Below are positions 36,361 to 50,458 of a stretch of DNA of 64,000 bases, piece by piece. Source of the DNA: Lepidurus packardi (lineage: Eukaryota; Arthropoda; Branchiopoda; Notostraca; Triopsidae). Position 1 is the first letter of the stretch, and each line of letters begins with the position of its first letter. Below the pieces are notes generated by a model. It made no database searches. It saw only the letters and a list, made by a program, of their open reading frames with translations, and had not been told where the DNA came from. The stretch covers positions 1,674,001 to 1,738,000 of the forward strand of contig JAKZAN010000005.1 in NCBI GenBank assembly GCA_023053545.1, written 5' to 3'. The position numbers and the translations under genes are program-made.

Positions 36361-39300
36361 GTCTTTGGACGGCTAATCCAAACTAAAAGTCTAAAACAAA
36401 GTAAAATTATTCTTGAGGTAAGCTAGACTACAGTTAAGCATCCACCCAAATCCCAAACTTCAAATTGTGTGGCTATTTTCCTTTTAAAAATGGAAATGGT
36501 TGCTACACTGAAGTCAAAACAAAAGATGGAAACATTTAGACAAACCAGCTTTGCACCTTTCCAGATCTGCGCTATACAAGATAAATATAGTTATTTGTAG
36601 CTTTTCCTTTGTAAATGAAAGTAGGAAAAACGATGGCAATTCGGAACCCGGTGGCTATAATATGCATACAATTATTCCAGTAACACTCATGGAATGTGAA
36701 TGTCGTGCAAATCATTAACGATGAAGGGCGAAAAAGGCTAAAAAAGAATTGTGGTAAGTATCTAAAGAGCTGATGTAAGTATTTCTAGGAGAATTCGATG
36801 AAACGCAAAATGATCGCTTTTGAACAGAACGAAAGGGACGCCACAACGAACACTAAAAGAAGAGGAAGTAGGACTTGGCATTTTTTTTATGCGGACTTTC
36901 GCTTGGGCGAGACGATTGAACGTGCAGACGAAAAAGTTGTCCCCTATGCCGTATATCAACTCATGCATTAAAATCGGTGTCGTTTGAAGTGGCACGTGAA
37001 GAGCGACAACATGAATTTGGACCAGCGAAACCCCCGGGGAAAAAATCGTCGTCAGGTACCATACGTGCTCTTTCCCCCCGTTTTTACGGGGAAAGATTCG
37101 GAGCATTACTGCAGGAAGAGACAGACAGTAATACGTGTCCTTTTATAGGGCTCATAAAAAGGAAGACCTAAAAAAAGAAAAGAAAGAAGCGCAAGATGAC
37201 GAGGACGAAAGTAGAGGAAACTGTCCTTTGCTCTTATGCTCGTTTGAACTTTTCAGGACTTTTCAGGACTGCACTATGGCTGGTCTGCTCTCTACTGTCT
37301 CTGGTCCCTCTCAACGCTAATGGATCCTTTTATTTCAAGATCCTCACATGCGAGCAGGAGGACCCCCTTCAATTAAAAGTACAAAATTTCGAGTGGTGCC
37401 CTCTAGAGGACCTCATAGCGAGCGCATAATATCTCGTCCAACCCCAAACCCCGCAGGCTATTGCCCTCTTTTTAGACGTGTGTCTTCATAAGACCCTCAG
37501 AACTTACCCCATCCCAGCCCATATTAAGACAACAACAAAAAAGGTGATATAGCCATGCCAGGGACTCGTAACGTAAGTATGCATGTATACACCTTTTGTA
37601 GATACGTCGAGGAACGCGGGGCAGGCGTTCCCCTCCTGTTCCTGCCGAATCTCTTCTCTTAATATGTGTATTTGATAACCCTCGTTCTGCAGAGCAAAAG
37701 GCATTACAACAACCCCTCTCGCTTCTTCGTTTTGCTGTTGGACCTTCCGTGAAGTCGATACGACGACTCATGTCTGTCGTTTATCTTCGTGATCCTTTTT
37801 CCCCCTTTTGCCTTGCCAGCCTCAACCCTTCACCCTTAAACCCCTTGGAGAGCCACATCCATCTCGTTGAGAGCTGCGGGGCATCCTCGTATTTATCAGC
37901 ATAGCACTTGAGCCGAAAAGAGCTAATATATCCTTCTCAAAACCTTCCGTTCGTCAATTCGGCCCCCTTTTTTTCTTTTTTTATTGGTTGATTTCCCTGG
38001 GTTTGAATGTATTTTCCCCAATTTTTTGTTTCTTCTTCACCCCATAAGAAATATTCCAGTTAAAGAGTATTTCTTGCACTCAGCTTGCCAGCCATTCCTT
38101 TGCTCGTCTCTTTCCCCCAGTTGCATCAAGAGGGCTAGGAAATAAACATATAAAAAATGGCAGAAGTCTGCAAAGGTCCATCTGAAGAAGTTTCATCCAT
38201 ACCGCAGCCGCAGCTATAGCTCCCCTCCCCGACCGCGGAGTCCATAGCCCCGAGGCATTTCTTGCACTCCGCCATGATTTACACTAGGCGCTCCTGCCTT
38301 TCTTTTTTTTCCTTTTTTCGCCGGCTAGCGAGGTTTTCTCTTTTGCATCTCCTCGTAACGAAGACTGAACGCTGTAATAAAAAAAAAGTCTTTGAAGAAG
38401 AAAAAAAAAGAGAACCCCACTTTTGGGGGTCTCGTCGGGGAGTTTTTATCGGAGTCAGCAGCAACAACAAAACCGTAAGAGCAGCAATCCCAGCCCCAGC
38501 CAGGGGGAAAAGCGTGGGCCGTGGCCAGTAGCCATATTGACCCGTATCCTGACCAATAGGAACGACAAGCATCTCCCGCCTACTCCGCGTCCAATCCTAG
38601 CAAACTTTTGTGCCTGCAGCAATGGCCCCAAGGCAAGGACAGCTTTTCAAAGCAGTTGGGGGGGAGGGGGGAGAGAGAAAAACACGGTTCCCCGCATCCT
38701 CCAAATAATATAAAAAAATAAAATAAACTAAGCTGCTTAACAAGGAAGAGGAGCCAAAGGACGTAACACCCCAGCAGAGACAGAATAGAACAATCCTGCG
38801 AAAGAAGTTCCGGTCCAGTAATTAAAAACAAGGGCAAGAATCATGAGAGAATCGTTAAGTACCCCTAAGCTATGCCAGTCGCATTACTTTCTTCCCAAGA
38901 TTTCCTCGGCAGTCAGCTTCTTAGTTTTTTTTTACCATTTCTGCTCTAAAGGTCCACTCACTTTAAACAAAAAATTGTTGGGAGGAAACTCATGAGAAAG
39001 AAAATGGAAGTAAATTGGAGTTAAACCTAATTGTAACAGGGTTATTTCGGAATGCGAAAGTACGGCTACCGGTCAAAGCATGGCAAGCAAACCCATTACT
39101 GCAGCTGCAGGCTGCAAAGAGGGAACAACACACATACAACTGATAAAATACATAAAGGGGTAATTTTTTTGAAAGACGCGCATTAAATCACGGACATGAC
39201 TCTACAGTTAGTGAAGCACAACAGGGCAGGTGCATTACTTTAAAATTACGGCCTTTCTTCTGCGCTCCCCTTCTTTTGTGGGAAGGATAGATTTAATTTT

Positions 39301-40912
39301 TCCTTTTTTTTCAGCTTGTTTGCTTTTCGGACCATTGAAAGTGAATTTTTCGTGCTGTGAGGTACTTTTTTTTTAGCTTTGTTAACCGGTTGAATTGAAG
39401 AGTCAAGTCATTGCTGGAGTTACAGAGGTCTATTGTTACTGGGTAGCCTCCACCTTATGTGGATCAAAAGGAGCCTCATGACAGCCAGTTTACTTTCCCC
39501 CTCCCTTTTTAACTCGTTAAACTCTTACTGTTAGCCGCCGTGCACATTCCCCTACTATAAAACTGAACTATACTAAGTTTTCCGGGGGGGCAACTTGGAA
39601 GAACGCGAACAAAAGGTCGTATTCTTTGACCTAACCTCTGCTATATGGCTTGGAACCGGCTGGTAAAGCCATATGACGGAAGACAGGACAGGGACGCCTC
39701 CTTTTCTTAAAAAAAAAAAAATAAATAAATAACAATGAAGTTCGTTTTATTTTTCCTCCTTAAAACCGTACTAATAAATAAAACAAATATATGAAATGTG
39801 CAAACAGGCAAACACTGTGTGGGAGCTTATAAAGGGAGAAGACAACTGTTTCTCTTATTACTGCCAAACACCACGCTTGACTCAAGTTTCCCTAACATTG
39901 AAGTTTGAACCGCACACTTTAAACGGTTCCAGCGAGTTCAGCCCAAATTTTGTTCGAAAGCAACTCAACGCCGAGAACGGCCACCTGATGCCGCAATACA
40001 GCCTTCCTAATCTGTTGAAAACTAATCGAAATGTAATCGAGCGTACGATATTGCAATTCAGAATACCAAGTGCATCTTGCAAAACCGATTCCCTTTCTTT
40101 TATTTCCTTTCTTTTTACTTCATCCGGAGCGCTCCACTCGACCAAAACCTGAGAAAAGAATTCAATTGAAATTTCTTCCCGGTTGCCTAAGTTTTCAATA
40201 TCAGGTACTTTCGGTCTGCTCTCTATGGTCTGCTATCTGTCTTAAAAAAAAAGGTCGGAGTTGGGAATGCTCCTTCCCATCACTTGATCATTTTTTACTT
40301 TTTATTCTTATTTTCCTTTTTTTGAGTGTGTCGCTTTCAACGCTTTTCTTTCGGGCCCCAGTGAATTGTATTTGGCGGCTATAATGAGGAATCTCAAATA
40401 GGTCTTGTGGATCAAAAGAAATGGGCAACAAGATTACCATGCCCTAGTGGAAATACTGAGAGCTGTGGGCGTGTCTTTCTTTACACCGAAAAACCATCCT
40501 TTCATTCAGGACGCTCTTGCTCTGTACATAAAAAAATAAAAAAAAAAATTACAACAGAAGCGATCATAGAAAGCAAAGCGAGCCCCCTGTTTCTTCTCAA
40601 CAGTATTTTCCTGGTGTATTATTTTTTCCCCACTTTTCATTGCTAATGCTACTGTGTACGCCTCTTATAACATGCTCAGAAATGTGGATGCGGAGAGCTT
40701 CCCCCCCAAAGCAAATTGTATGCAAATGGCTCAAAAACTAGCGTGCAAGAAAAACCTTGTCCAAAAAAAATGAATCTCACTGTGGAGAGAGCGAGAGAAA
40801 GAGAGGTGTACGCAAATGGCTGTTTTGCATACGCGGTTTATACGACTGAATCAGACGGCGTTTTCTCACGCATCCCGAACACGGTTGAGCTGCACATACA
40901 TACATACATGTC
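36361..40912. other. Non-coding stretch, low-complexity, no gene seen
   Basis: Contains many homopolymer and purine/pyrimidine tracts and frames of up to about 118 codons on both strands, none with a motif I know. A TATATAAAG occurs at about 40943, just inside the next repeat unit. Confidence 0.45.
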
Positions 40913-41695
40913 TGCCTGCGGTATAGTGCACACTGGCTCGCTTATATAAAGAATCCAAAATTCTATTAATTCAGCTACCGAGCAATCCCAAACCGAGGTG
41001 AGCTAAAGAAAATTTCAAAGAAATACAATACTTCATTTTCCTACCCCCAAAAATTACAAAAATAAATAAATAAATAAACTCCAAGGAAGATAAATAAGAC
41101 TCTAAAGGCTAAAAAAAGGCTCACCCACACCTTTTGGGGTTTCTTTTCTTTTGAATTCTAGATCGACTAAGTCGAGTCGGTCTCTTCAGGCAGCACTTCA
41201 GTTCGCTATCAAAGTTGAGGTTTCGAGAGGTTGAAATCCGAATAACTGAAATTTGAATGACGAATAACTAGTAAGTAGTCACACCCAGAGCCCATAAGGG
41301 CCATTTTCTTATGCTCTATGATGGGAAAGTAGACCGTAGTAACATCAACCTGCATGTTCTCCTCAGTCAGCCAGCAACAGTCCCAGTCCTGCAAGATAGC
41401 TTCGCATAACTGCAATGTAGTGCACACTGGCTCGTTACAGAAACAATCAGAATTATGTTAATTCCGCTACTGAGCAAACCCAAACCGAGATAAGCTACAG
41501 AATATTTCAAAGAAATACAGTACTTCGTTTTCCCAACCCCCAAAATAATAAAAATAAATAAACTTAAAGGAAGATAAATACGACTCCAAAGACTCCAAAG
41601 GCTCACCCAAAATTCTTTTCTTTTTAATTCTGGATCGACCAAGTTGAGTCGTTCTCTTCAGCCAGCCAGAGTCCTAGAAGCTATCTTCGTATAAC
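40913..41695 (+). repeat. Tandem segmental duplication, about 497-base period
   Basis: TAGTGCACACTGGCTCG, CCCAAACCGAG, TTTCAAAGAAATACA, AAATAAATAAA, AGGAAGATAAATA and a CTCTTCAG-type end occur at 40913-41195 and again at 41410-41668. CTTCGCATAACTGC at 41400 matches CTTCGTATAACTGG at 41685, placing the unit boundary there. The second unit is partial. Confidence 0.85.
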
Positions 41696-43881
41696 TGGGA
41701 GAACGAAAAAAAGAAGGAAAAGGTTTTGAAAACTTCTTGCCATTCAAATCACATTCGACCTTTCCCTTTTCTCCCCTTTTTTCATTTCTTTGCTGATTGC
41801 TGGGCTCTGCTCTGTATTACAGGCAGCCGTGTGCTTCTCTATGGCCAAGGCAATCACAGATTCTGGGGAAAAGCTCACTGGCTACGGGGCGTGAGACGAA
41901 TAAAAAATCAGCGTACTCCATCATCATCACCGTGCCCTGCCGAATATATAGAAGGAACCGGGAGGGAGGGCCGTGGAACTTTACGGACTCGTCGAATCTA
42001 AGGAACAAGCAACTTTTTCTCTTTGAATTTTTACTTTTGCGGCCCATCAATTGCTTGCCTAGCCCAGCTATGTTACTCCCACCGCGCGGCACACGAATTT
42101 ATCTTCAATTTTAGGGGAAATTACGGGGGACGTCATAATTCTACTAAAAGGAGAAAACCCCTCCTATGCACATCCCTTACCTGGTATACAAGTCTGCACA
42201 CCGGTCCATCACAATTAGGGGGGGTTAAGGGGAAAAGAGCAAAAATGGTTCACACTTTTACAGTTGCAAAGCACCTCCGAAGGGCCGCAGCAGTTCATCA
42301 TCGTGCCAAGTGAAACGAATGCTTCTCCAAAGAAGCCCTCCAACCCCCCCCCCCCAAAAAAAAAAAATTGTGCTACCTTTATTTCTTTTTTTTTCAGGCT
42401 ACGAAGACTATATATCTTGGTTCTATAAAAGCATGCATAACCCTGATTCGTTGGAGCAAAAAAAAAATGTTAAAGGGTTATTGTTATTGCTACTGAAGTT
42501 GGAGCTAACCCCTTGCTGCTGTTACTTACGCGCTAACCTGCTGGAAATCTGGAAATCTTCTCAAGTTTTGTGTGGAAAAAGGAAGAAGAGATGAGGGGGG
42601 GGAGAACCTTTGCTTGGAGCCCATTGTACTCAATTTAGAGCTGCGTACTTGGATATCACTCTTGATATCCTTCATAAGGTCCCTCCATAAGGTGGATGCC
42701 CCCCTTTTATACCACGACCGCTTGTTTTTCCCACAGACTCAACATTTCTATGAAAAAAAAACTAAAAAAAAAAACTAGGAAAACATCTCAAAGCGTAAGT
42801 GAAGCAGCCCAGCACGGTACCGAGCCACATCTTATTTTTCGATTAGAAGGAAAGGGACCAAGTTTTTGGAAGAAAAAGCAAGTGGGCCAGCTGACGCCTT
42901 TGCTAATTATGTCATTAAGGATAAACTAGAATTTATAGGCTTGGAAAAAGTTTTAGAGGCTGCCGTTCTCCTTCCGCTTAGGTCCGGTTGAGACATTTGA
43001 GAACCACGACCCCGGACAAGTTTTTGGTGGAGTTAAAAAGAAAAATCTTTTGGTGGGACCAATTAGTGTAGTCATTACGAGCTAACTTGCCTTAAAAATG
43101 GGGAAGAAGTGGTGCAGAACGGCGGAAGGCAGGCTTCACCCCCCACCCCAACACCCCAGCCTTTCTTTTTTTTTGGCCTTCGAATATACCCCCCTCCTCA
43201 CACATTTGCCGGCTTTTTTCTTTTTCCGCCTTTTGGCGTAACATGCAATGAAATGAAAGGTGCAAAAGGGGCTTCAATTTCCTGGCAGGAGGTCATTAGT
43301 ACAACGAGCTATAACATAAAAGACCGTCTTTTAGCCAGGTAAAAGACGCCAAAACCCGCCAAGTGTTTCCACACTGCCATATTGGAGAGAAAAGGCATAA
43401 AAACTTCTTTCGGGCCCCTTTGCGAGGAAGCCCTAAGTAAGTATATACCACACTTGTCAACTAATTAGGCGTACAAAGGCAAGTTTTTACCCGACCTAAA
43501 ATTGCGCAGAAATATCTTATTTTCTAACACTCGTTGTGTAAAAGGTCTTCTCCAAAGGTCATACGTACCTTAGAAAGACGACCAAAACAAGGCACGCATT
43601 GAAAAAAAGGTCTTAGAAACTTCCATTTTGGCCAATGTAACTGTTATGTTGGGTAGAAGCCATGGAAGTACCTTTTATTTATACTTTGCGACCTTTTCAA
43701 AGTTAACTTTCCGATTTTCGCTTTCCCTACACTATAAGAAAACTATCCCATTGCAAAACCTGCCAGTAATTCTGCAGCAAAATCAATGTCCGGATACATT
43801 GTACCATTTTTGTATGATTTTAGGATGTTTTATTAGTAAATAACAAAATTAATGTAAACATGGACAGAAATGGAATATATA
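41696..43881. other. Non-coding stretch with homopolymer junctions
   Basis: Contains a C12/A12 junction at 42344-42367 and many A runs. Short frames on both strands show no motif. No gene is recognised. Confidence 0.5.
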
Positions 43882-45178
43882 CAGCAGATACCGCTTATTG
43901 TGATCACGTTTGTCAAGGTGATGTTAATTCTATAAAGCTGAGATTCTAATAATCGAAAATCGGAAATATGTGCCAAAGAAACCCCACACGTTTCCTTTTT
44001 TAAGATTCACCAGAGCCACTGTTCCGTACTAGATACGGAAAGGCTATTTTTTGTGAAGAATAATTGAAATTAATTCATTAATTGGAGTATTTGTCAAACT
44101 CCCATGATTTCGTTGCTAGCAAGAATGAATGCAAGTCCTACCCAGCCCGCAACGGAAAAATTTCACTGTTGCCCAATAATGAATGTTCCCGTCCCGTCTT
44201 GTAAGCTAGTCTGCAGACCCAAGCAGGCCTTGTTTTCGTTCCCCGTGATCGCTAGTTCCGTTCCTAAGCCGGCAAAATTTCATTGCTGTACAATCGCACA
44301 GCGAAATAGAGTCTTGATTTTGTTTAAGAGCCTCAGTGATGCCTTTTCTCTGGATTCGCTTTCCGTTTTTGGTTATCTACCGTTTTCCCAGCCAGCCCGG
44401 AATTGGGCTGTCCACCCATTACTGTTCATTTGCTAACGATTTTTCAACAATTTTGATTGAGATGGTTGAGGAATTCCTAACATAACGGCCGCTTCCCTTC
44501 GCGACACATATTTCAAATTTAACTTGTCGTAAGTTTCAACTTCTCTTTTACATTTAAATCAACTCTTTTCTTGTTCGTCGCCATTTGTATACAACCACAC
44601 ATCTAAAGCACTACTAACATTGCGCCTTTGAAGCCTTTGGTCATTTAACTGAATAATCTGCTCATTTAATTGACTCGGGAGCTTAGAAGGGATTTTCCCT
44701 ACTTGTAGTAGTAGACTGGAAGTGAAAGGATTGGTCAAAACGACGTAAAAGCAATGTCCATGGCTCAATAGGCAAAAGTCCGTGTATCAATCAGTACTGT
44801 GGTTTCGTTACTTATGTAGTAAGTTAGAAGTGAATGGAAATGTTGCATTCTTCCCTTCCTCTTCTTACGTGTGAGACTAGGTGACCGTTCTCTTCATACT
44901 AGGAACTGATTACTCTTTATAGCCCTTTGACATTACTTCTTTGTATATATACTTCATAGTTGCTATCAATACAGTTAGTCTTCACCCAAGCTTGGGGTTT
45001 ACTACACTTCCATGTCAAGTTTCTTTTGAAATGAATTCTAATATCGGAACGTGTGATTCTAATAACCGACTAAAATGCTATCAATTTTATCATTTGGAAT
45101 CGGTCCTTTAAAATGGGATTCCATAAAGCGGCTGATTCTAATAACCAGTGATCACAGTAAGCGGCATCTACTGCACTG
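43882..45178 (-). mobile_element. Pogo/Tigger-like DNA transposon, internally deleted remnant
   Basis: The left end CAGCAGATACCGCTTATTGT and the inverted right end share the ATRCCGCTTAYTGTGATCAC core. The element ends in CAG...CTG and is flanked on both sides by TA, the target duplication expected of the Tc1/mariner-pogo group. It is about 1.3 kb, shorter than full pogo/Tigger elements (roughly 2 kb or more). On the minus strand it keeps a fragment of a CENP-B-type transposase N-terminus (44436-44584). No DDE catalytic region is visible. It also contains a 34-base segment seen again at 61946. Confidence 0.75.
44436..44584 (-). pseudogene. Remnant of a pogo/Tigger-like transposase (CENP-B-type helix-turn-helix)
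   Basis: An ATG at 44584 opens MATNKKRVDLNVKEKLKL, like the KRxxLTxxEKLxIL start of Tigger and CENP-B-type proteins. It meets a stop after about 21 codons. In another frame just downstream, SRREAAVMLGIPQPSQSKLL (about 44505-44436) matches the recognition helix region of the same fold, then stops. The gene is therefore frameshifted and truncated, and its catalytic part is absent. The family inserts by DDE transposition into TA. Confidence 0.65.
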
Positions 45179-48100
45179 TATATACATATACGATTCCGGA
45201 AACACGGACATGGGTCTGGGGCAGCGTGACGGAAAAGGAAATCGTGGGATTTAAAGGGCATTTAGGGACCGTAAAAGACGGCAATTCTGAGTTACGATGT
45301 ATCTCTTAGTTGTTTGTCATTCACGGCAAACACTGTTCACAATGTTTTTTACACTTTTATATATTAAGCACGGGCAAACATTTTCTACCCCTAGCCCCCC
45401 TTTTTTACTATTTTACCCCCCCCCCAAAAAAAAAAAAAACGGGAAAAAATTTATGGGAAACGCAGAACGTGGTCTCGCACGGTTTAACAGGTTTAAACGC
45501 GAATGTTTCCATTCTCGGAAAAGCATCCACCTTGGACACACTCGACTATATAGAGCAAAGTAAACCGCGTAGCCCCATAAAGTTCTCTCTGCACCCCTTT
45601 TCCCCTATTGTTACCTATCAAGGCCGCCACAAACACAGCATGTACCCATCCAAAAGCTGTTGCATGCGAGTTGGTAGCGTTACAACAATCGCACCTCTGT
45701 TAGCACGTCCGTTCGTCGGCGTGTCTCTCTCATTTTTTATTTTTTTTTTAAAGCTTTATACCGATATATACCCATTTGCATATGCAGAGCAGCTGGCCCA
45801 GCAGGACGACACGTTTAGCATCCTTTTCACACATTTCTCTCGCACTTTTCAACCCCTTTACGTACAACTATAATACCAGCAACCCCTTCTCCAAATTTTC
45901 AAGTGGGACTCGTCCTCCCCCCCCCCCTTTTCAAAAAGTAAAGAAAAAAACAGAACACCAACTGCCAGGCAATGTATTAATAAAAAAATCGAACCGGTAG
46001 GGAAGAAAAGGGGCAATACCCATGCACGGTATATTCGTAACCCCCGATTCTTTTCCCATTCTACTTTCGTTTGGGATTTAAAGGGTTGGGTTTAAAAAGA
46101 ATTTCGTTGAGTCATTTTGCATATGCACAGAGAAAAACCGTCAAGGTATAAGCTGCCCTGCTTCGCTCCCTTACAAGAACATTTTCCAAGGCCAAAGGGT
46201 GAAGAGAGGTTCACACGCTGGGCTTTTTCAAAGAATCCGAGTCCTAAAGGTGATAAACCTGATGGCTTTCAGTAAAGGGGTTGAAATGCTCCGCTATAAA
46301 GGTAAAGGTGGCTTTAAGTTTCTCATTTGCTTACATCCTTGTTGCACGCAGTGACGTGATGGCTGATACACATTTCAGTTGTGTTTTTACCTGAAATCAT
46401 GGGATACATGCGTGATCCATGTACTGTACATGACAATTTTCCAAGTACAGAAATCTGCTCTGCAAACCGGAAGTTTTTCTTGTGATTCGTAGAAATGATC
46501 TGTAGTAAGTGCGGATGCTCTGAGTGTTGGAATGCGCTGTGTATGTGAGTTCGTGTCATTTCTCGGTACCCCTATACCGCAATACGCTTTACAAAGCAAA
46601 GTGTACAACGAGTGAAGCAATGGGTCTTTTCCTTCGCAACACTTCGCACTGCTAATTTGGTATTCCTAACGCGGCGTCATGCATGGAGCTGTTAATGAGA
46701 CGGTAAGTTTCCATTCTGTTTTGATAACCCGTTTAGCAAAAAGCGACACAGATTGAGCACAAATTAAGAAGTTATACAATAATTTAAAAAACACAGAAAC
46801 CACCTTTTCCCCGTAAATATCCTAAGTATTCTCCTAAATACCCTACATAAATGTATATACTAAAATATCATATACGAATTTCCTTAAATAACCTAATTTC
46901 TCCTAAATATCTAGTACCATATAGTTCATCCAAAAGCGGGTATCACATATCCGAAAACCCCCAAAAAGCTAATAAATGTTAGTGTACTTCAAATATGACA
47001 CAACTCTTACATCGATGTTACGTTATCGGGGGTGGGAAGTTCTAAAGTGGCGGCCATTACTGAAAAATGTCATATTTTCCACTTCAGCTGACAAGTGCGG
47101 GGTCTTCTACCCTTCTGTCCCCACCAATGCCCCAGACATCCCAAAAATAGATCGTTGACATACGGTGATCTACGATGACCATCACTCCGAACATTTCCGA
47201 TTCGCGTTTCCAGACCACACAGCTAAGCAGAAATATACGCTCCCACTTTCTTTTTCGGGCTCCTTTTGGCTAGGAAGGTTGGGAAGTCATGCAGAACTTG
47301 ATCGCCTAAGGGCTTTGGAGGGTTTCTGGTCATGTGGGTCCTTGTTTGGGGGGAAGGTGGAGGGGCACCAAGATGACCTCTAAATCGTGGGGGTAGACGC
47401 CATACAAGAAAAGACTTCCCCCACCCCCAACCGTCCTCTTTGTGCCCTCACTCGTCTCTTCTCTTTCTTCATGATAAAGCTCCCTTGATGACATGAGCCA
47501 CGCCGAGGAAGATGAGACCCCAGGGCAGATCTTATGGCTGGGCGTATAGCGTCCGTGGAGGAAAACAGGGCTCGGTTACAGGCTAAAGGGAGGGGTGGAG
47601 GGAGATGAAGGAGAGGGAGGAGGAGAAAATGATGCTGAGTAGCCTAGGTTTCTGTAATCGAACTGTGTAATCAGCTGAGTTGGCACTGGCAACCCAAGAC
47701 GAAACTTTCTACTGCACAAGGGTGATGGGGATGAAAAGGTGGCCTGCCTCCTTTCCTTACTTTTTCTGTCTTTCGTTTTTTTGCTCCATTTTTGTTGCCT
47801 TATGCCCCCAATAATCTTTCCTTAATCTGCGATGCATAAGCTGTTGCAGCAGCTTAAGCCCAGTCAGCCAGAGCAGCGAATAAGTGAACAACACAGCTCT
47901 TGTCTAAGTAATGTGCCTTCAGGCGATTTAAATTAGTCATGGTAACTAGGAAATAAGGCCCTTTAAAGACACAGGCTACACTCAACAGCTCCGCAGCAAT
48001 GCAAGGTTCTCACATAGGGTTAACGAGCTGCTCCTGCTGCTGCTGCTCACCCTTAAGGCCAGAAAAAGGGTAAAGATTTGAGTCCCCCGGCCAAGAGCGT

Positions 48101-50423
48101 GAAAGAGATTCTAACAAATACTGGTCTAAACAAAAAAGTGTTCATACGTAATTCGTACACGGGTTGGAACGCGAGGAATGGAGAGTGAGTCATGCCCCAG
48201 AGGGTCCTAAACTATCTCTTTTGCATGGCAAGATATTTCGTTTCAGAGACGAAAGCCCGTTCGGACGGGAAAAGATGATTAAGGGACCACTGGCTGTATA
48301 CGTGGAAAGTATTGGTGGACAAATTACGCATGTGTGGACATCTGATGGTGAGAGGGTGGGAATGACGCGAGAGGGTCGGGAAAGAATCGTTCGTTTCTTT
48401 TTTGGGGTGCGTCCGCCCGCCCCGCAACGCTACCCAACCCCTCCAGCCACGTTCATGACTATGCTCTGTGTAGCAGTAATCTTTGATTCCACCCCTGCCG
48501 GAAAAAGCGAGTGAGGGAGGCTGATAATCTCAGGGGAGGATTAGGCGAGCTGGGCAAATTGCCATCCGTCCATTGGTTCTTTGGTCAAGTCCGCCATACT
48601 GCCAAGGGAAGAGACCCGCACGTCCTTTTCCAAACCTCCGAACTTTGAAAATACCCCTGCAACATACTATCCTTTGCGTCATCTTTGCATCTCCCAACAC
48701 CTACTTCTTCATTTCTTTTTTCTTTACTATATATATCTGCTCTGATCCTATTATACTGCAAAGGACTTCTTTACCCCCATGGCTGTGCATCACATACACC
48801 ATTCTAATCAAGTTTTGTTCCCAACTTAATTGAGTTGGAACGTCAAAGTTGCCGCCCACCAAAGCAACGAACAGAAAATACTAGCCAAAAAGAAAACAGT
48901 CCATGCCAAGTACAACTTTTGGCTTGCTTTTGCTTTCCCTGTAGCGACGAAAGCACAGATACATCATAAGTTACGTCCAAGATAATTTTTCTCTTTTATC
49001 AGCCACTTCGATTCGAGTTTTTTTTTCTGAGATAGCATTGTCAACAAGATACACTGCCTCAGCAAGCAAACGCCATAATGCGTTTAGGAAGGATAGAGCT
49101 ATTCCTTTTTCCTTTTTTAATTTTGGGGTTTTAAAGAAGCGATCAATAATTGACACCCTCTTTCGCACAGTTTTTTTTTTTTTAAAATATATATACTTTG
49201 CCTTTGCCTGGCTGGCCAAGATAAGGGAGGGGAAAATGAAAATCAATGTATCGGGTTTTCAACCTGACTTTTACTCTCCTTCACTTTTACCTCCTCCACG
49301 TCGCCTGAAGTACAAGAAAAGTGCCAGGCAAACGCTGCAGCGGGTCGGGAAGGTCAATATTTGGGTCCAAACAATCTTTTAATTAATCCCTTCATGACAC
49401 TGACTTTTCAATAGGCCTTTCCCCGCCCCGTCACCATGTGGGGGTTTAGTATTAACGACTCCACGAAGCACCCAAAATGAAATTCTACCCATGTGTTGTC
49501 AATATTTCTATTTTCATTATTTATAATAAGGCAAAACCTACACGTGCAAAAGGGCTATTGGCAACTGTCTTACAAAACTGTCTTACTTGACGTTTCCCGT
49601 GCGATGCCTAACGCACAAGATACAAGCCATGTTACAATCACAACCGTCTTTAACCAAACGACGCGACTCGGAAAACTTAAAAAAAAGCAGAAAAAATTCA
49701 ACCTAATCATACGCCGGTACATCTTCTCGATTTGGGAGTTTAAATCGCTTTAAACAAAATCTAAAAAAAGAAGTGGAAAGTCAGACCGAAACTTGGAGCT
49801 GCAGTCGCAGTAACTGTAACCTCACAACTGCGATATACATATCAGAAATAAAAAAAATCTTAATAAAAAGTAGGAGTTGCTGACGGAAACGTTGTTGACT
49901 TATGCTTGCTGCTTAGCTACCAACAACTTTACAAACTTGATGCTTTCTGGCCTTTTATAATGACGTGTGTCGTCTTCTGCCTTCTGGAACACGCGAAGAA
50001 ACAACTAACCCCAAAAAGATCTCCAGCTCTCCTGTACTACCTGCCCAGCAACAATAAAAAAGCTTTTTGCGCCGCCCTAAAAAAATGAAACATAAGAGCC
50101 GCTCCAGCTATGGCTATATCCTCACTGATATCCCTATAGAGATGTTGTTGAAGCAATTGCTTCCACCCACTCATTTAAAAAAAAAATCGTATGTCGGGCA
50201 GGGAATTGAGGATGAAAAAAAAATCCTCGCCTAGCTTGGCGGATGGGGGATTGGAATTGTCGTACAGCGAGATTCTGGAACTGACAGATTGGACCGTCCC
50301 TTTTTCTACTATGCAAATGAACTCGGAGCAGACCATGCATACGGAGTTTTCGAAAAGCAATGTTAAATGACTTGGTGGGGGTTGGTGCGCCCTCTTTTTT
50401 GCCCTCCCTATCCCCCAAGCTTT

Positions 50424-50458
<35 letters not shown>

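Noticed and set aside
36762-37106. 114-codon minus-strand frame
   Set aside because: No domain, no splice partners and no coding-like signal beyond length; expected by chance in a 39-kb stretch.
48164-48514. 116-codon plus-strand frame
   Set aside because: It has no ATG at its upstream end, is unusually rich in arginine and glutamate from purine tracts, and shows no recognisable domain.
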